From Rhodospirillales bacterium (GTDB lineage: Bacteria; Pseudomonadota; Alphaproteobacteria; Acetobacterales; Acetobacteraceae), in NCBI GenBank assembly GCA_025359905.1, contig JANYDF010000057.1, forward strand, positions 1-59,001: a stretch of 59,001 bases of DNA. Reading direction: 5' to 3'. The position numbers were made by a program, and so were the translations under genes. Positions 7,978 through 15,321 of the stretch are shown piece after piece (position 1 is the first letter of the stretch; the number at the start of each line of letters is the position of its first letter). The notes beneath the pieces are model-generated. The model saw only the letters and a list, made by a program, of their open reading frames with translations. It searched no databases and was not told where the DNA came from.

Positions 7978-9063
7978 GTGAGCCATACCAAGACGATTGG
8001 TGTCCTTACCAGCGGCGGCGACTGCGCCGGGTTGAATGCCGTGATCCGCGCCGTGGTGACGCGTGCCGAGGTCGGCTACGGCTGGCGCGTGCTTGGGTTG
8101 CGGCAGGGCACGCAAGGGCTGCTGAAGCGGCCGGTCGATGCGATGGCGCTCGATCTCAGCAGCGCCACCGCGTCGATGCTGCGCATGGCGGGCACCATTT
8201 TGGGCACCACCAATCACGGCGACCCATTCGCCTATCCGATGCCGGACGGCACGCTGAAGGATCGTTCGGAAGAAGTGATCGAGGGCATCCGGCTGCTCGG
8301 GCTGGACGCGTTGATCGGCATCGGCGGCGACGGCAGCTTCGCCATTTTGCGCCGCTTGGCCCAGCAGGGCGGCATTCCGTTCGTCGGCATTCCCAAGACC
8401 ATCGACAACGATGTCGGCGCCACCGAAAGCTCGGTGGGCTATCACACGGCGGTGATGGTGGCGACCGAGGCCATCGACCGGCTGCAACCGACCGCCGCCA
8501 GCCATGACCGCATCATGATCCTGGAAGTGATGGGCCGCGACAACGGCCAGATCGCCATGGCGTCCGGCATTGCCGGCGGTGCCGACGTGATCCTGGTGCC
8601 GGAGATTCCATACACCATCGACGCCATCGCCGCCCATATCGCCAAGTTGCGCCAGCGCGGGCGCAATTTTGCTATCGTAGTGGTTGCCGAATCGGTGCGC
8701 GATATTACCGGCGAGCGGGTTCGCCAGCAGCAAGCGCTGGGCCGCACCACCTATGGCGGCATCGGCCACATGCTCGGCGATGCGCTGGCCAAGGCAACGA
8801 GCGCGGAAACCCGGGTAACGGTGCTCGGCCACGTGCAGCGCGGCGGCCAGCCAACCCATGACGACCGGCTGTTCGCCTCGGCGTTCGGCGTTCATGCGGT
8901 GGATTTGATCGCGCGCGGGCAATTCGACCGCCTCGTGGTTTGGCAGAATCGGCGCGTTTTGGACGTGCCGCTGACGTTTGCGTTCCAGCAAGCACAGCTT
9001 GCCGCCGACGACACCTTGGTGAAAACGGCCCGGGGCCTCGGAATTTGCCTCGGCGACAAGTAA
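7978..9063 (+). CDS. 6-phosphofructokinase, G/K (clade-X type)
   Basis: The 361-residue PFKA-family kinase phosphorylates fructose 6-phosphate at O1 in the cytosol. The nucleotide loop TSGGDCAGLNA, the GGDGS loop and the catalytic PKTIDND are all present. The phosphoryl-donor residues are Gly119 (equivalent to E. coli 104) with Lys140 (equivalent to 124). Classic ATP enzymes have Gly/Gly and PPi enzymes Asp/Lys. The Gly/Lys combination is known from actinobacterial and related ATP-dependent enzymes, so ATP use is likely but PPi is not excluded. I prefer GTG 7978, 5 nt after GAGG; GTG 7972 would overlap that site. It follows the enolase-family gene by 17 bp. Confidence 0.9.
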   Translation: MSHTKTIGVLTSGGDCAGLNAVIRAVVTRAEVGYGWRVLGLRQGTQGLLKRPVDAMALDLSSATASMLRMAGTILGTTNHGDPFAYPMPDGTLKDRSEEVIEGIRLLGLDALIGIGGDGSFAILRRLAQQGGIPFVGIPKTIDNDVGATESSVGYHTAVMVATEAIDRLQPTAASHDRIMILEVMGRDNGQIAMASGIAGGADVILVPEIPYTIDAIAAHIAKLRQRGRNFAIVVVAESVRDITGERVRQQQALGRTTYGGIGHMLGDALAKATSAETRVTVLGHVQRGGQPTHDDRLFASAFGVHAVDLIARGQFDRLVVWQNRRVLDVPLTFAFQQAQLAADDTLVKTARGLGICLGDK

Positions 9064-9212
9064 CCGGTACGGTTCCGGCCGCCGATCTGGTGTGATTAGT
9101 ATTTTAATTTTATCATCAGATTAGCGAACCGTTTAAACTATGCACACGATGAGCAGGATGCGGCGGATGCGCTGTGCGGCTAAGCTGGAGCATCCGAAAT
9201 CGGAGTTGGCCT

Positions 9213-9833
9213 GTGACATTCGATCCGCTGCGCCTGCAACGCGACAAGCTGCTCATTCCGGCGCGCACCGCCGTGTTGATCGTGGATGCGCAAAACTCCG
9301 AAATCGCCGAGCCCTACCGGACGGCGAAGCCGGAATATTGGGCGGCGTTGCATGGCCGGGCGATCCCGGCCATGCAGCGGCTGATCGGCGGCGCGCGGAC
9401 TGCGGGCTGCGAGATTGTCTATACCGTGATCGAGGCCTTGACCCGGAACGGGCGCGATCGTTCGCTTGACCACAAGCTGTCCGGCATTCTGGTGCCAAAG
9501 GGGGCATGGGAGGCAGGCGTGATTGCCGCCGTGGCGCCGGAAGCTGACGATATCGTGCTGCCGAAAACCTCGTCCGGTGTGTTCAACTCCACCAATATCG
9601 CCTACGTGCTGCGCAACCTGGGGGTGGAAAACCTGATTGTTGCCGGGTTCTTAACCGATCAGTGCGTCGATATGGCGGTGCGCGACGGGGCGGATCAGGG
9701 GTTTTACATGGTTTGTGCCGAAGATGCCTGCGCGACCCATACCGAGGAGCGGCATCGCGCCTCGCTGCGGCTGTTCGGCGGCTATTGCCGGACCCAGACG
9801 GTGGATGAGGTGCTGCGGACCCTCCAAAAATGA
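9213..9833 (+). CDS. Isochorismatase-fold cysteine hydrolase, triad intact
   Basis: This 206-residue alpha/beta hydrolase of the isochorismatase superfamily carries the full Asp-Lys-Cys set: Asp25 (IVDAQNSE), Lys118 (LPKTSSG) and Cys151 (LTDQCVDMAVRDGA). Members cleave amides, carbamates or the isochorismate ether. GTG 9213 is chosen because CGGAG lies 7 nt upstream; the longer frame from 9174 has no such signal. A 149-bp gap with an AT-rich stretch (9105-9125) separates it from the phosphofructokinase gene and probably holds its promoter. Its stop overlaps the start of a second isochorismatase-fold gene, so the two are probably made together. Confidence 0.85.
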   Translation: MTFDPLRLQRDKLLIPARTAVLIVDAQNSEIAEPYRTAKPEYWAALHGRAIPAMQRLIGGARTAGCEIVYTVIEALTRNGRDRSLDHKLSGILVPKGAWEAGVIAAVAPEADDIVLPKTSSGVFNSTNIAYVLRNLGVENLIVAGFLTDQCVDMAVRDGADQGFYMVCAEDACATHTEERHRASLRLFGGYCRTQTVDEVLRTLQK

Positions 9834-10432
9834 CCGGCCGGACGGCCGTGCTAGCGCTGCACTATCAGAACGAAGTCCTGCACCCGGACGGCAAAATCCG
9901 CCTCGGCGTCGCGGACGATGCGCGGCGGCAGGCGGTCATTGCGGCTGCCGGGCGCCTGCTAGCGGCCGCGCGGCAGTCTGGCGTGCCGGTGGTGCATGTG
10001 CGCATCGCGTTCCGCGCAGATTTTGCCGATGTGATCCAGAATTGCGCCATTTTCCGCAACGTGGTGCGGATTGGCGCCTGCGTGGATGGCAGTTGGGGTG
10101 CTGACTTCTTCGCTGGCCTCGGACCGCTGGCCACTGAAATTGTGGTGAAGCACAGCCGGGTGAACGCGTTCTACGGCGCGCCGCTGGATGAAGCGTTGCG
10201 GTCGATTGACGCGCGGCGGCTCATCATTGCCGGGGTGGCGACCAACTCGGTGGTCGAGACCACGGTGCGTCACGCAGCCGACGCTGGCTACGAGGTGACG
10301 GTGGCCGAAGACGCCTGTTCCGCCGCCGACCCGGCGCTGCATGGCGCGTCGCTGGCCAACATGGCGATGGTCGCCGAGATCAGCAGCACGGCGGACATCG
10401 CCGCGCGGCTTGCAGCACAGTTGAACGGATAG
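9830..10432 (+). CDS. Isochorismatase-fold protein lacking catalytic Asp and Cys
   Basis: The 200-residue protein is a second isochorismatase-fold member, joined to the first by an ATGA overlap. Aligning by motif, the Asp position is His11 (LALHYQNEV), the Lys is retained (Lys107, VVKHSRVNAF) and the nucleophile position is Val141 (GVATNSVVETT). It therefore cannot use the standard cysteine mechanism. It could be a non-catalytic partner of the upstream hydrolase, or a member of the Cys-less branch with another chemistry. Length and core strands are otherwise normal, so this looks like divergence rather than decay. Confidence 0.8.
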   Translation: MTGRTAVLALHYQNEVLHPDGKIRLGVADDARRQAVIAAAGRLLAAARQSGVPVVHVRIAFRADFADVIQNCAIFRNVVRIGACVDGSWGADFFAGLGPLATEIVVKHSRVNAFYGAPLDEALRSIDARRLIIAGVATNSVVETTVRHAADAGYEVTVAEDACSAADPALHGASLANMAMVAEISSTADIAARLAAQLNG

Positions 10433-10440
10433 AGATCGAC

Positions 10441-11583
10441 ATGGACCAGTCCAGCGTGGCGGCGTACCGGCAATTCGCCCTCGGCACCCTGCTGCCGCTA
10501 TGCCGCGACCGGTTTGCCGATCAGGTGCATGGCGGGTTCCATGAGCAGCTCGACCCGCAGCACCAACCTATCGCAACCGGCCGCAAGCGATTGATGGTGC
10601 AGTGCCGCCAGTTGTACGTGCTGAGCCACGCGGCTTTGCTCGGCGAACGGAGCGGTCAGGCGGTGGCCGAGCGCGGCTACGCGTTCCTGCGCGGCTATCA
10701 AGACCACGCCAACGGCGGCTGGTTCTTTGCGGCCTCGCCGGAGGGGGTGCCGCTGGATCGCAGCAAGGACTTGTACGGCCACGCCTTTTTGTTGTTCGCG
10801 CTCGCTTATCTGCACCGCGCTTTCGGCGCCCCGGATGCAATCGCCTTGGCTGCGGAGACGCTGGCGGTCTTGAACGACAAGTTATCCGCGCCGGGCGGCG
10901 GGTTCTGGGATGGGGCGGATGCAGACTGGGCACCGCAAACCGCGTTGCGGCGGCAAAATCCGCATATGCACCTGCTGGAAGCGTTGCTGGCACTGCACGA
11001 AGCAACCGGCGAAGCGCGCTGGCTGGATGCCGCCGGGCGGCTGATCGATCTGTTCCTGGCCAGATTCTACGATCCGGCTTCCGCCACGCTGGGCGAGTAT
11101 TTTACCCCGGATTGGCAGCCCGATCCGGAGAAGGGTCACATTGTTGAGGCTGGGCACCATTACGAATGGGTGTGGCTGCTGCACAGATATCGGGTGCAGA
11201 GCGGCAGCGCGCGGGCCGATGCGGCGGCCGATGGGCTGTTCGCGATGGCGGAACGGCACGGCAGCGACCCGGAATTCGGCGGCCTTCACGACCAAATGGA
11301 CCGCAACGGCGCGCCGGTGTTGACCACGCGGCGTATCTGGCCAGTAACCGAAGCGATCAAGGCGCAAGCAGCCCGGATCGAAGCCGGATTGCCGGTCAGG
11401 CCAAATCAGCCCGGGCAGCTCATTGGCCGCCTGTTTCACGATTTCCTGCGGCCGGCGCAAAACGGCTGGGTGGAGACAATGACCCGCGACGGCACACCGA
11501 TGCAAACCAACCTGCCGGGCAGCACGCCGTACCATCTGTTCCTGGCGGCAGCCGAAGCCGCCCGAGTCTTGCCCGCCGGTTAG
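10441..11583 (+). CDS. N-acylglucosamine 2-epimerase (AGE) family sugar epimerase/isomerase
   Basis: This 380-residue (alpha/alpha)6-barrel protein belongs to the AGE/mannose isomerase/YihS family, which interconverts epimers or aldose-ketose pairs. The active-site landmarks are visible: R-Q-L-Y after the first helices, HMHLLEALLALHEATG, EAGHHYEWVWLLHRY with the tandem His pair, and the C-terminal STPYHLF. Length matches the family. It starts 9 nt after the isochorismatase-fold gene. Its TAG stop shares bases with the TAA stop of the convergent NCEFG-domain gene (TTAG at 11580-11583). The substrate is likely an unphosphorylated hexose, but this cannot be read from sequence. Confidence 0.87.
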   Translation: MDQSSVAAYRQFALGTLLPLCRDRFADQVHGGFHEQLDPQHQPIATGRKRLMVQCRQLYVLSHAALLGERSGQAVAERGYAFLRGYQDHANGGWFFAASPEGVPLDRSKDLYGHAFLLFALAYLHRAFGAPDAIALAAETLAVLNDKLSAPGGGFWDGADADWAPQTALRRQNPHMHLLEALLALHEATGEARWLDAAGRLIDLFLARFYDPASATLGEYFTPDWQPDPEKGHIVEAGHHYEWVWLLHRYRVQSGSARADAAADGLFAMAERHGSDPEFGGLHDQMDRNGAPVLTTRRIWPVTEAIKAQAARIEAGLPVRPNQPGQLIGRLFHDFLRPAQNGWVETMTRDGTPMQTNLPGSTPYHLFLAAAEAARVLPAG

Positions 11584-12734
11584 CCGCCGCCAGCGATGCG
11601 AAACCGGTAGGCCTCACGGCAGACCTTCACCCATTGGCTGAGCATCAAGTCGTGGGCATTGTCGCCAGGGGCAAAGCGGTCGACGTAGCCGACCAGGAAC
11701 CCCGGCGACCGCGCTTCCACCGTGCCGCCGCGATGTTCTTCATCGGAAAGCGTCACAAATAGCAAGGTATTGGGGCCATAGCGGCGGATCGCCATCGCCA
11801 GCGGGAACACTTCTTCTTCCGGAACGGCACCCATACCCTTGAAGATAAAAGTTTTCTCGCCCGCTTCCAGGTCTTCCAGCAACTTGCGGACCAAAAACGG
11901 CACCCGCCGTGTCTCGCGCTTCTCGACATCCTCGGCCGGCATTTCGCCGACGTTGACCCAGGCGTGGTACAGGAAGCCGAACCGCTTATCGTTGACCATG
12001 AACTCGCGCCCATTGGTCGAGATCGAGACCGCGACCGTGCCCGCCGCGCCCATACCGTCGAACCGCGCTTCGAGCGCGTTGATCAACTGCGGCAGCGGCG
12101 TGCTGGAAAAGCGGAGCAAGCCGAGCGGTTCAGCCTGACACTGACGCTGCACCAAGCCGAATTCGCAATTCTGCCCGAGGCTCTCGAACTTCAGCATCAG
12201 ATCGTGCAGCGGCATATGATCGACCGCCATGATCGCCGACGCATCGACAGCGACCGCCTCATCTTCAGACAGGAACGCACCGGATTGCCAAGCCTCGTAG
12301 ACGTCCGGGTAGAATGTCATCCGGCTGACCGCAACACCGAGTTCCCGCCGGTCGTTGCTGTTGCCGAAATCCGATGGACGGGCAGCGTCCGGCAGGTCCA
12401 AGGTGATATGGACTTCGGAACGGCCCTTGATCGCATCCCAAGGCACCAGGCAGGTGCGCAGCGCCGCGCGGTCGATGGCGAAATTGCCCACCTCGACATC
12501 GTTTGCGCTCACTCGGACACGCTGACGGTCGAGCTTACCCGCCGCCAGCATCGGCCGCATACGGATGTCAAGCACATAGGTCGCCGCCCGCGCCGGCGCG
12601 GGCAGGATCAACCGGCTCTGCTGGCCACTCGTCCAGGTCTCCGACGCCTCGGACGTCGACCAGCCGGTTGTCCGAAAGCCGTCACTACCCTTCTGCGCGC
12701 CAAAGTCGATGACAAGGTCGTCTTGATTGTGCAT
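11580..12734 (-). CDS. Beta-sandwich plus NCEFG-domain protein of unknown function
   Basis: The 384-residue protein has two parts. Residues 1-145 form a Trp/Thr-rich beta-sandwich-like region (GWSTSEASETW, YVLDIRMRPM), reminiscent of carbohydrate-binding modules attached to glycosyltransferases. From about residue 180 comes a conserved block, FESLGQNCEFGLVQR (Cys190) then PLGLLRF, which I recognise as recurring in alphaproteobacterial glycan loci but cannot name. The C-terminal alpha/beta part includes KTFIFKGM and LLFVTLSDEEH. It has no signal peptide or membrane segment. ATG 12734 is preferred over a TTG six codons upstream; neither has a good ribosome site. It is divergent from the FkbH gene, suggesting a shared surface-glycan role. 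Confidence 0.7.
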   Translation of the reverse strand: MHNQDDLVIDFGAQKGSDGFRTTGWSTSEASETWTSGQQSRLILPAPARAATYVLDIRMRPMLAAGKLDRQRVRVSANDVEVGNFAIDRAALRTCLVPWDAIKGRSEVHITLDLPDAARPSDFGNSNDRRELGVAVSRMTFYPDVYEAWQSGAFLSEDEAVAVDASAIMAVDHMPLHDLMLKFESLGQNCEFGLVQRQCQAEPLGLLRFSSTPLPQLINALEARFDGMGAAGTVAVSISTNGREFMVNDKRFGFLYHAWVNVGEMPAEDVEKRETRRVPFLVRKLLEDLEAGEKTFIFKGMGAVPEEEVFPLAMAIRRYGPNTLLFVTLSDEEHRGGTVEARSPGFLVGYVDRFAPGDNAHDLMLSQWVKVCREAYRFRIAGGG

Positions 12735-13079
12735 TGCCGGTGATTTAGCCAACTATGGTGAAAAGCAACACTGATGCTCCCGGCGCCGCCCGCAAGATGC
12801 AGCCCAGCCTATCGCCGTCCGGCGACACCAGCACGCACAATGTCCGGCCTGACAGCAAAACGCATATCACCGTACGCATCCGTTGCAATGACAAACATAT
12901 TTCTTGATCACAGCATGATACATAAGAATGTCACGCATTATTGTCTAGGCTTTCGTTAAGCACGTCGTCCTGCGGGTCCGGTATGCGCTATCCGGCCACC
13001 ACGATGCAAGAGTTGCGCTGGTTGCAATGCGATAGGCGAAGTGCTTGAAGTTTATCGGATTGACGGAGACGAACAGGAC
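12735..13079. other. 345-bp divergent regulatory region of the glycan locus
   Basis: This gap separates the minus-strand NCEFG-domain gene from the plus-strand FkbH gene. Its middle (about 12885-12960) is strikingly AT-rich for this genome, with ATATTTCTTGATCACAG and ATACATAAGAATG, so it most likely holds divergent promoters. I see no convincing paired -35/-10 boxes, hairpin or small gene. Confidence 0.4.
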
Positions 13080-14969
13080 ATGACGAGCCTCTACTGGCTC
13101 CCGGAAATGCCCGATTGGCGTATCAAGGTTCGCGCCTTGGGCGATGATCCGGCAGCCGCTTGGGATGCCGCCGTGGGGCTCGCCAATGCGCGAATCGATT
13201 TCACACGCACCAATGCGCTGGACGAAATGCTGCGCCGCAGCTTGGACGGTGCACTTCCGCAAGGCTTGAGCACGAAGCCGGTGCGGCTGGCGCTGCTGGG
13301 GTCTGGCACGCTGACCCAACTGCTGGGCGGCATCCGGGTGGGCTGTCTGCGGCGCGGCATCCATGCGGATATCCATGAGGGCGATTACGGGCAGTACTGG
13401 CAGGAAATCGCCGACACCGGCTCGGCACTGCACAGCTTCAAGCCGAACACGGTGATCCTGGCGCTCGATGCCTATCATCTGACGGCGGGCGTCACTGCCA
13501 GCATGGAACAGCAAGATGCTGACGCGGCGCTGACCGAGATGCTGGCGCGCATCCGCGACTGCTGGCGCATGCTGCGCGAGGCGTTTGGTTGCCACATCAT
13601 CCACCAAACCCCGCTGCCGGTGCATCCGGGCCTGCTCGGCAGCAACGAGCATCGCCTGCCTGGCGCGCCCGCAGCATTCATCGCCCGCCTGACCGCCGCA
13701 TTGCGCACGGCGGCGGATGCCGATGGCGTCGATCTGCTGGCGCTCGACACGCGCGCGGCGGTGGACGGGGTGAAGGCGTGGCACGATGCCGGATTGTGGC
13801 ACCGGGCCAAACAAGAGGTCTCGCCTGCTGCCGCGCCAATGTACGGCGAACTGGCCGCGCGGTTGATCGCAGCCAAGCAGGGCCGCGCATTCAAATGCCT
13901 CGTGCTCGATCTGGACAACACGCTGTGGGGCGGCGTGGTAGGCGACGATGGGCTGGAAGGGCTGGTGCTCGGACAGGGCAGCGCACTCGGCGAAGCGTTC
14001 GTGGCGTTCCAGACCTATGCCCGCGAATTGTCACGGCGCGGCGTGATCCTCGCGGTCTGCTCGAAGAACGACGAGGCCAACGCGCTGGAACCGTTCGAAA
14101 AACATCCCGAGATGGTGCTGCGGCGTGGCGATATCGCCTGTTTCATCGCCAACTGGAGCGACAAGGCAGCCAATATCCGGGCAATCGCGCAGGACCTGAA
14201 TATCGGTCTGGATGCAATGGTGTTTGTCGACGACAACCCGTTCGAACGGACGCTGGTGCGCCAGGAACTGCCGATGGTGGCGGTGCCGGAGGTATCCGAC
14301 GAACCGTCCAGCTATCCGCAGACGCTGGCCGATGCCGGGTATTTCGAGGCGCTGGGCATTACGGACGATGACCGGGCGCGCAGCGCGCAGTACCAGGGCA
14401 ACCGGCAGCGCGAGGCGCTGAAGGCTTCGGTCACCGACCTGCCGTCGTATCTGCGCGGGCTGGAAATGCAGCTCATTTGGCGACGCTTCGACCAGATCGG
14501 GTTGCAGCGCACGGTACAGCTGATCAACAAGACCAACCAGTTCAACCTGACCACCCGGCGCTACACCGAGGACGACGTGCTGGCGATCATGCGGGACAAC
14601 CGCGCGTTCGGCCTGCAATTGCGCCTGTTGGACCGGTTCGGCGACAACGGCATCATCGCCATCCTGATCGGGCGCATGCTGAACGAAACCGACCTGCTGA
14701 TTGACACGTGGCTGATGAGTTGCCGTGTGCTGGGCCGCCAAGTTGAGCCAACCAGCCTCAATTTGATCGTGACGCAAGCGCGGGCTCTGGCGGCGACGCG
14801 GGTGATCGGAGAGTATGTGCCGACCAAAAAGAATGGCATGGTGCGGGACCACTATCTCAAGCTGGGCTTCACGGCCGCCGAACCGCTGGACGGCGGCGGC
14901 CAGCGGTTCGTGCTGGAGTTGGGCCTATTTGAGATGGCCGGCACATTTATTGACGTGGTGGAAGGCTAA
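13080..14969 (+). CDS. FkbH-like HAD-superfamily protein
   Basis: The 629-residue protein has the FkbH layout: an N-terminal SGNH-like region (residues about 60-250), a HAD-IIIC phosphatase-like core, and a C-terminal GNAT-like acyltransferase part (about 440-629). The HAD motif is intact, D277-L-D279-N-T281, and followed by VFVDDNPFER. FkbH proteins load a glyceryl unit from 1,3-bisphosphoglycerate onto an acyl carrier protein, or act with an ACP in decorating polysaccharides. The acyl carrier protein gene begins 3 nt after the stop. An in-frame GTG at 13041 is possible, but ATG 13080, after ACGGAGAC, gives the usual N-terminus. There is no polyketide synthase nearby, so a glycan-decorating role is inferred. 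Confidence 0.88.
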   Translation: MTSLYWLPEMPDWRIKVRALGDDPAAAWDAAVGLANARIDFTRTNALDEMLRRSLDGALPQGLSTKPVRLALLGSGTLTQLLGGIRVGCLRRGIHADIHEGDYGQYWQEIADTGSALHSFKPNTVILALDAYHLTAGVTASMEQQDADAALTEMLARIRDCWRMLREAFGCHIIHQTPLPVHPGLLGSNEHRLPGAPAAFIARLTAALRTAADADGVDLLALDTRAAVDGVKAWHDAGLWHRAKQEVSPAAAPMYGELAARLIAAKQGRAFKCLVLDLDNTLWGGVVGDDGLEGLVLGQGSALGEAFVAFQTYARELSRRGVILAVCSKNDEANALEPFEKHPEMVLRRGDIACFIANWSDKAANIRAIAQDLNIGLDAMVFVDDNPFERTLVRQELPMVAVPEVSDEPSSYPQTLADAGYFEALGITDDDRARSAQYQGNRQREALKASVTDLPSYLRGLEMQLIWRRFDQIGLQRTVQLINKTNQFNLTTRRYTEDDVLAIMRDNRAFGLQLRLLDRFGDNGIIAILIGRMLNETDLLIDTWLMSCRVLGRQVEPTSLNLIVTQARALAATRVIGEYVPTKKNGMVRDHYLKLGFTAAEPLDGGGQRFVLELGLFEMAGTFIDVVEG

Positions 14970-14972
14970 ACT

Positions 14973-15215
14973 ATGACCGAGGCTGACATTTATGCGGTGC
15001 TGGCGGAAATTTTCCGTGACGCGTTCATGCACGATGTAGCGCTTAGTGCGGAATTGACCGCCAAGGACGTGCCGGGTTGGGACTCCTTTAAGCAGATCGA
15101 GATCATCGTGGCGCTGGAAGAAAAATACGGCATCAAGTTTCACACCCGTGAACTCGATTCGCTGCACAGCGTGGGCGATCTGGTGCGGGTGCTGGGCGGC
15201 AAACTGCCGCGCTAA
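14973..15215 (+). CDS. Acyl carrier protein paired with the FkbH-like protein
   Basis: This is an 80-residue acidic four-helix carrier protein. The phosphopantetheine attachment Ser is Ser38 in GWDSFKQIE, matching the D-S-x motif. The second helix (IEIIVALEEKYGIKF) has the usual acidic recognition face. GGAAGG lies 7 nt before ATG 14973. Its position directly behind the FkbH-like gene argues that FkbH loads it with a glyceryl or other short acyl unit. Presumably that unit is then transferred to a sugar or to a lipid-linked glycan made by the downstream glycosyltransferase. A phosphopantetheinyl transferase must be supplied from elsewhere. Confidence 0.88.
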   Translation: MTEADIYAVLAEIFRDAFMHDVALSAELTAKDVPGWDSFKQIEIIVALEEKYGIKFHTRELDSLHSVGDLVRVLGGKLPR

Positions 15216-15321
15216 CGGCGGCGGCGCGGCATGACCAGCGGAACGGCAACTGCGGCAGGAATGGACGGCATACGTTGAGTTGCGAGAAATTCTTTAGACG
15301 TGGTCCGGCGGCCGAAGGCCG

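Noticed and set aside
12885-12960. A small RNA gene in the AT-rich part of the divergent gap
   Set aside because: No stable hairpin or terminator follows on either strand; a promoter role is simpler.
14973-15215. The ACP as part of a polyketide or fatty-acid synthase
   Set aside because: No ketosynthase or acyltransferase gene is nearby; the pairing with an FkbH-like gene explains it better.
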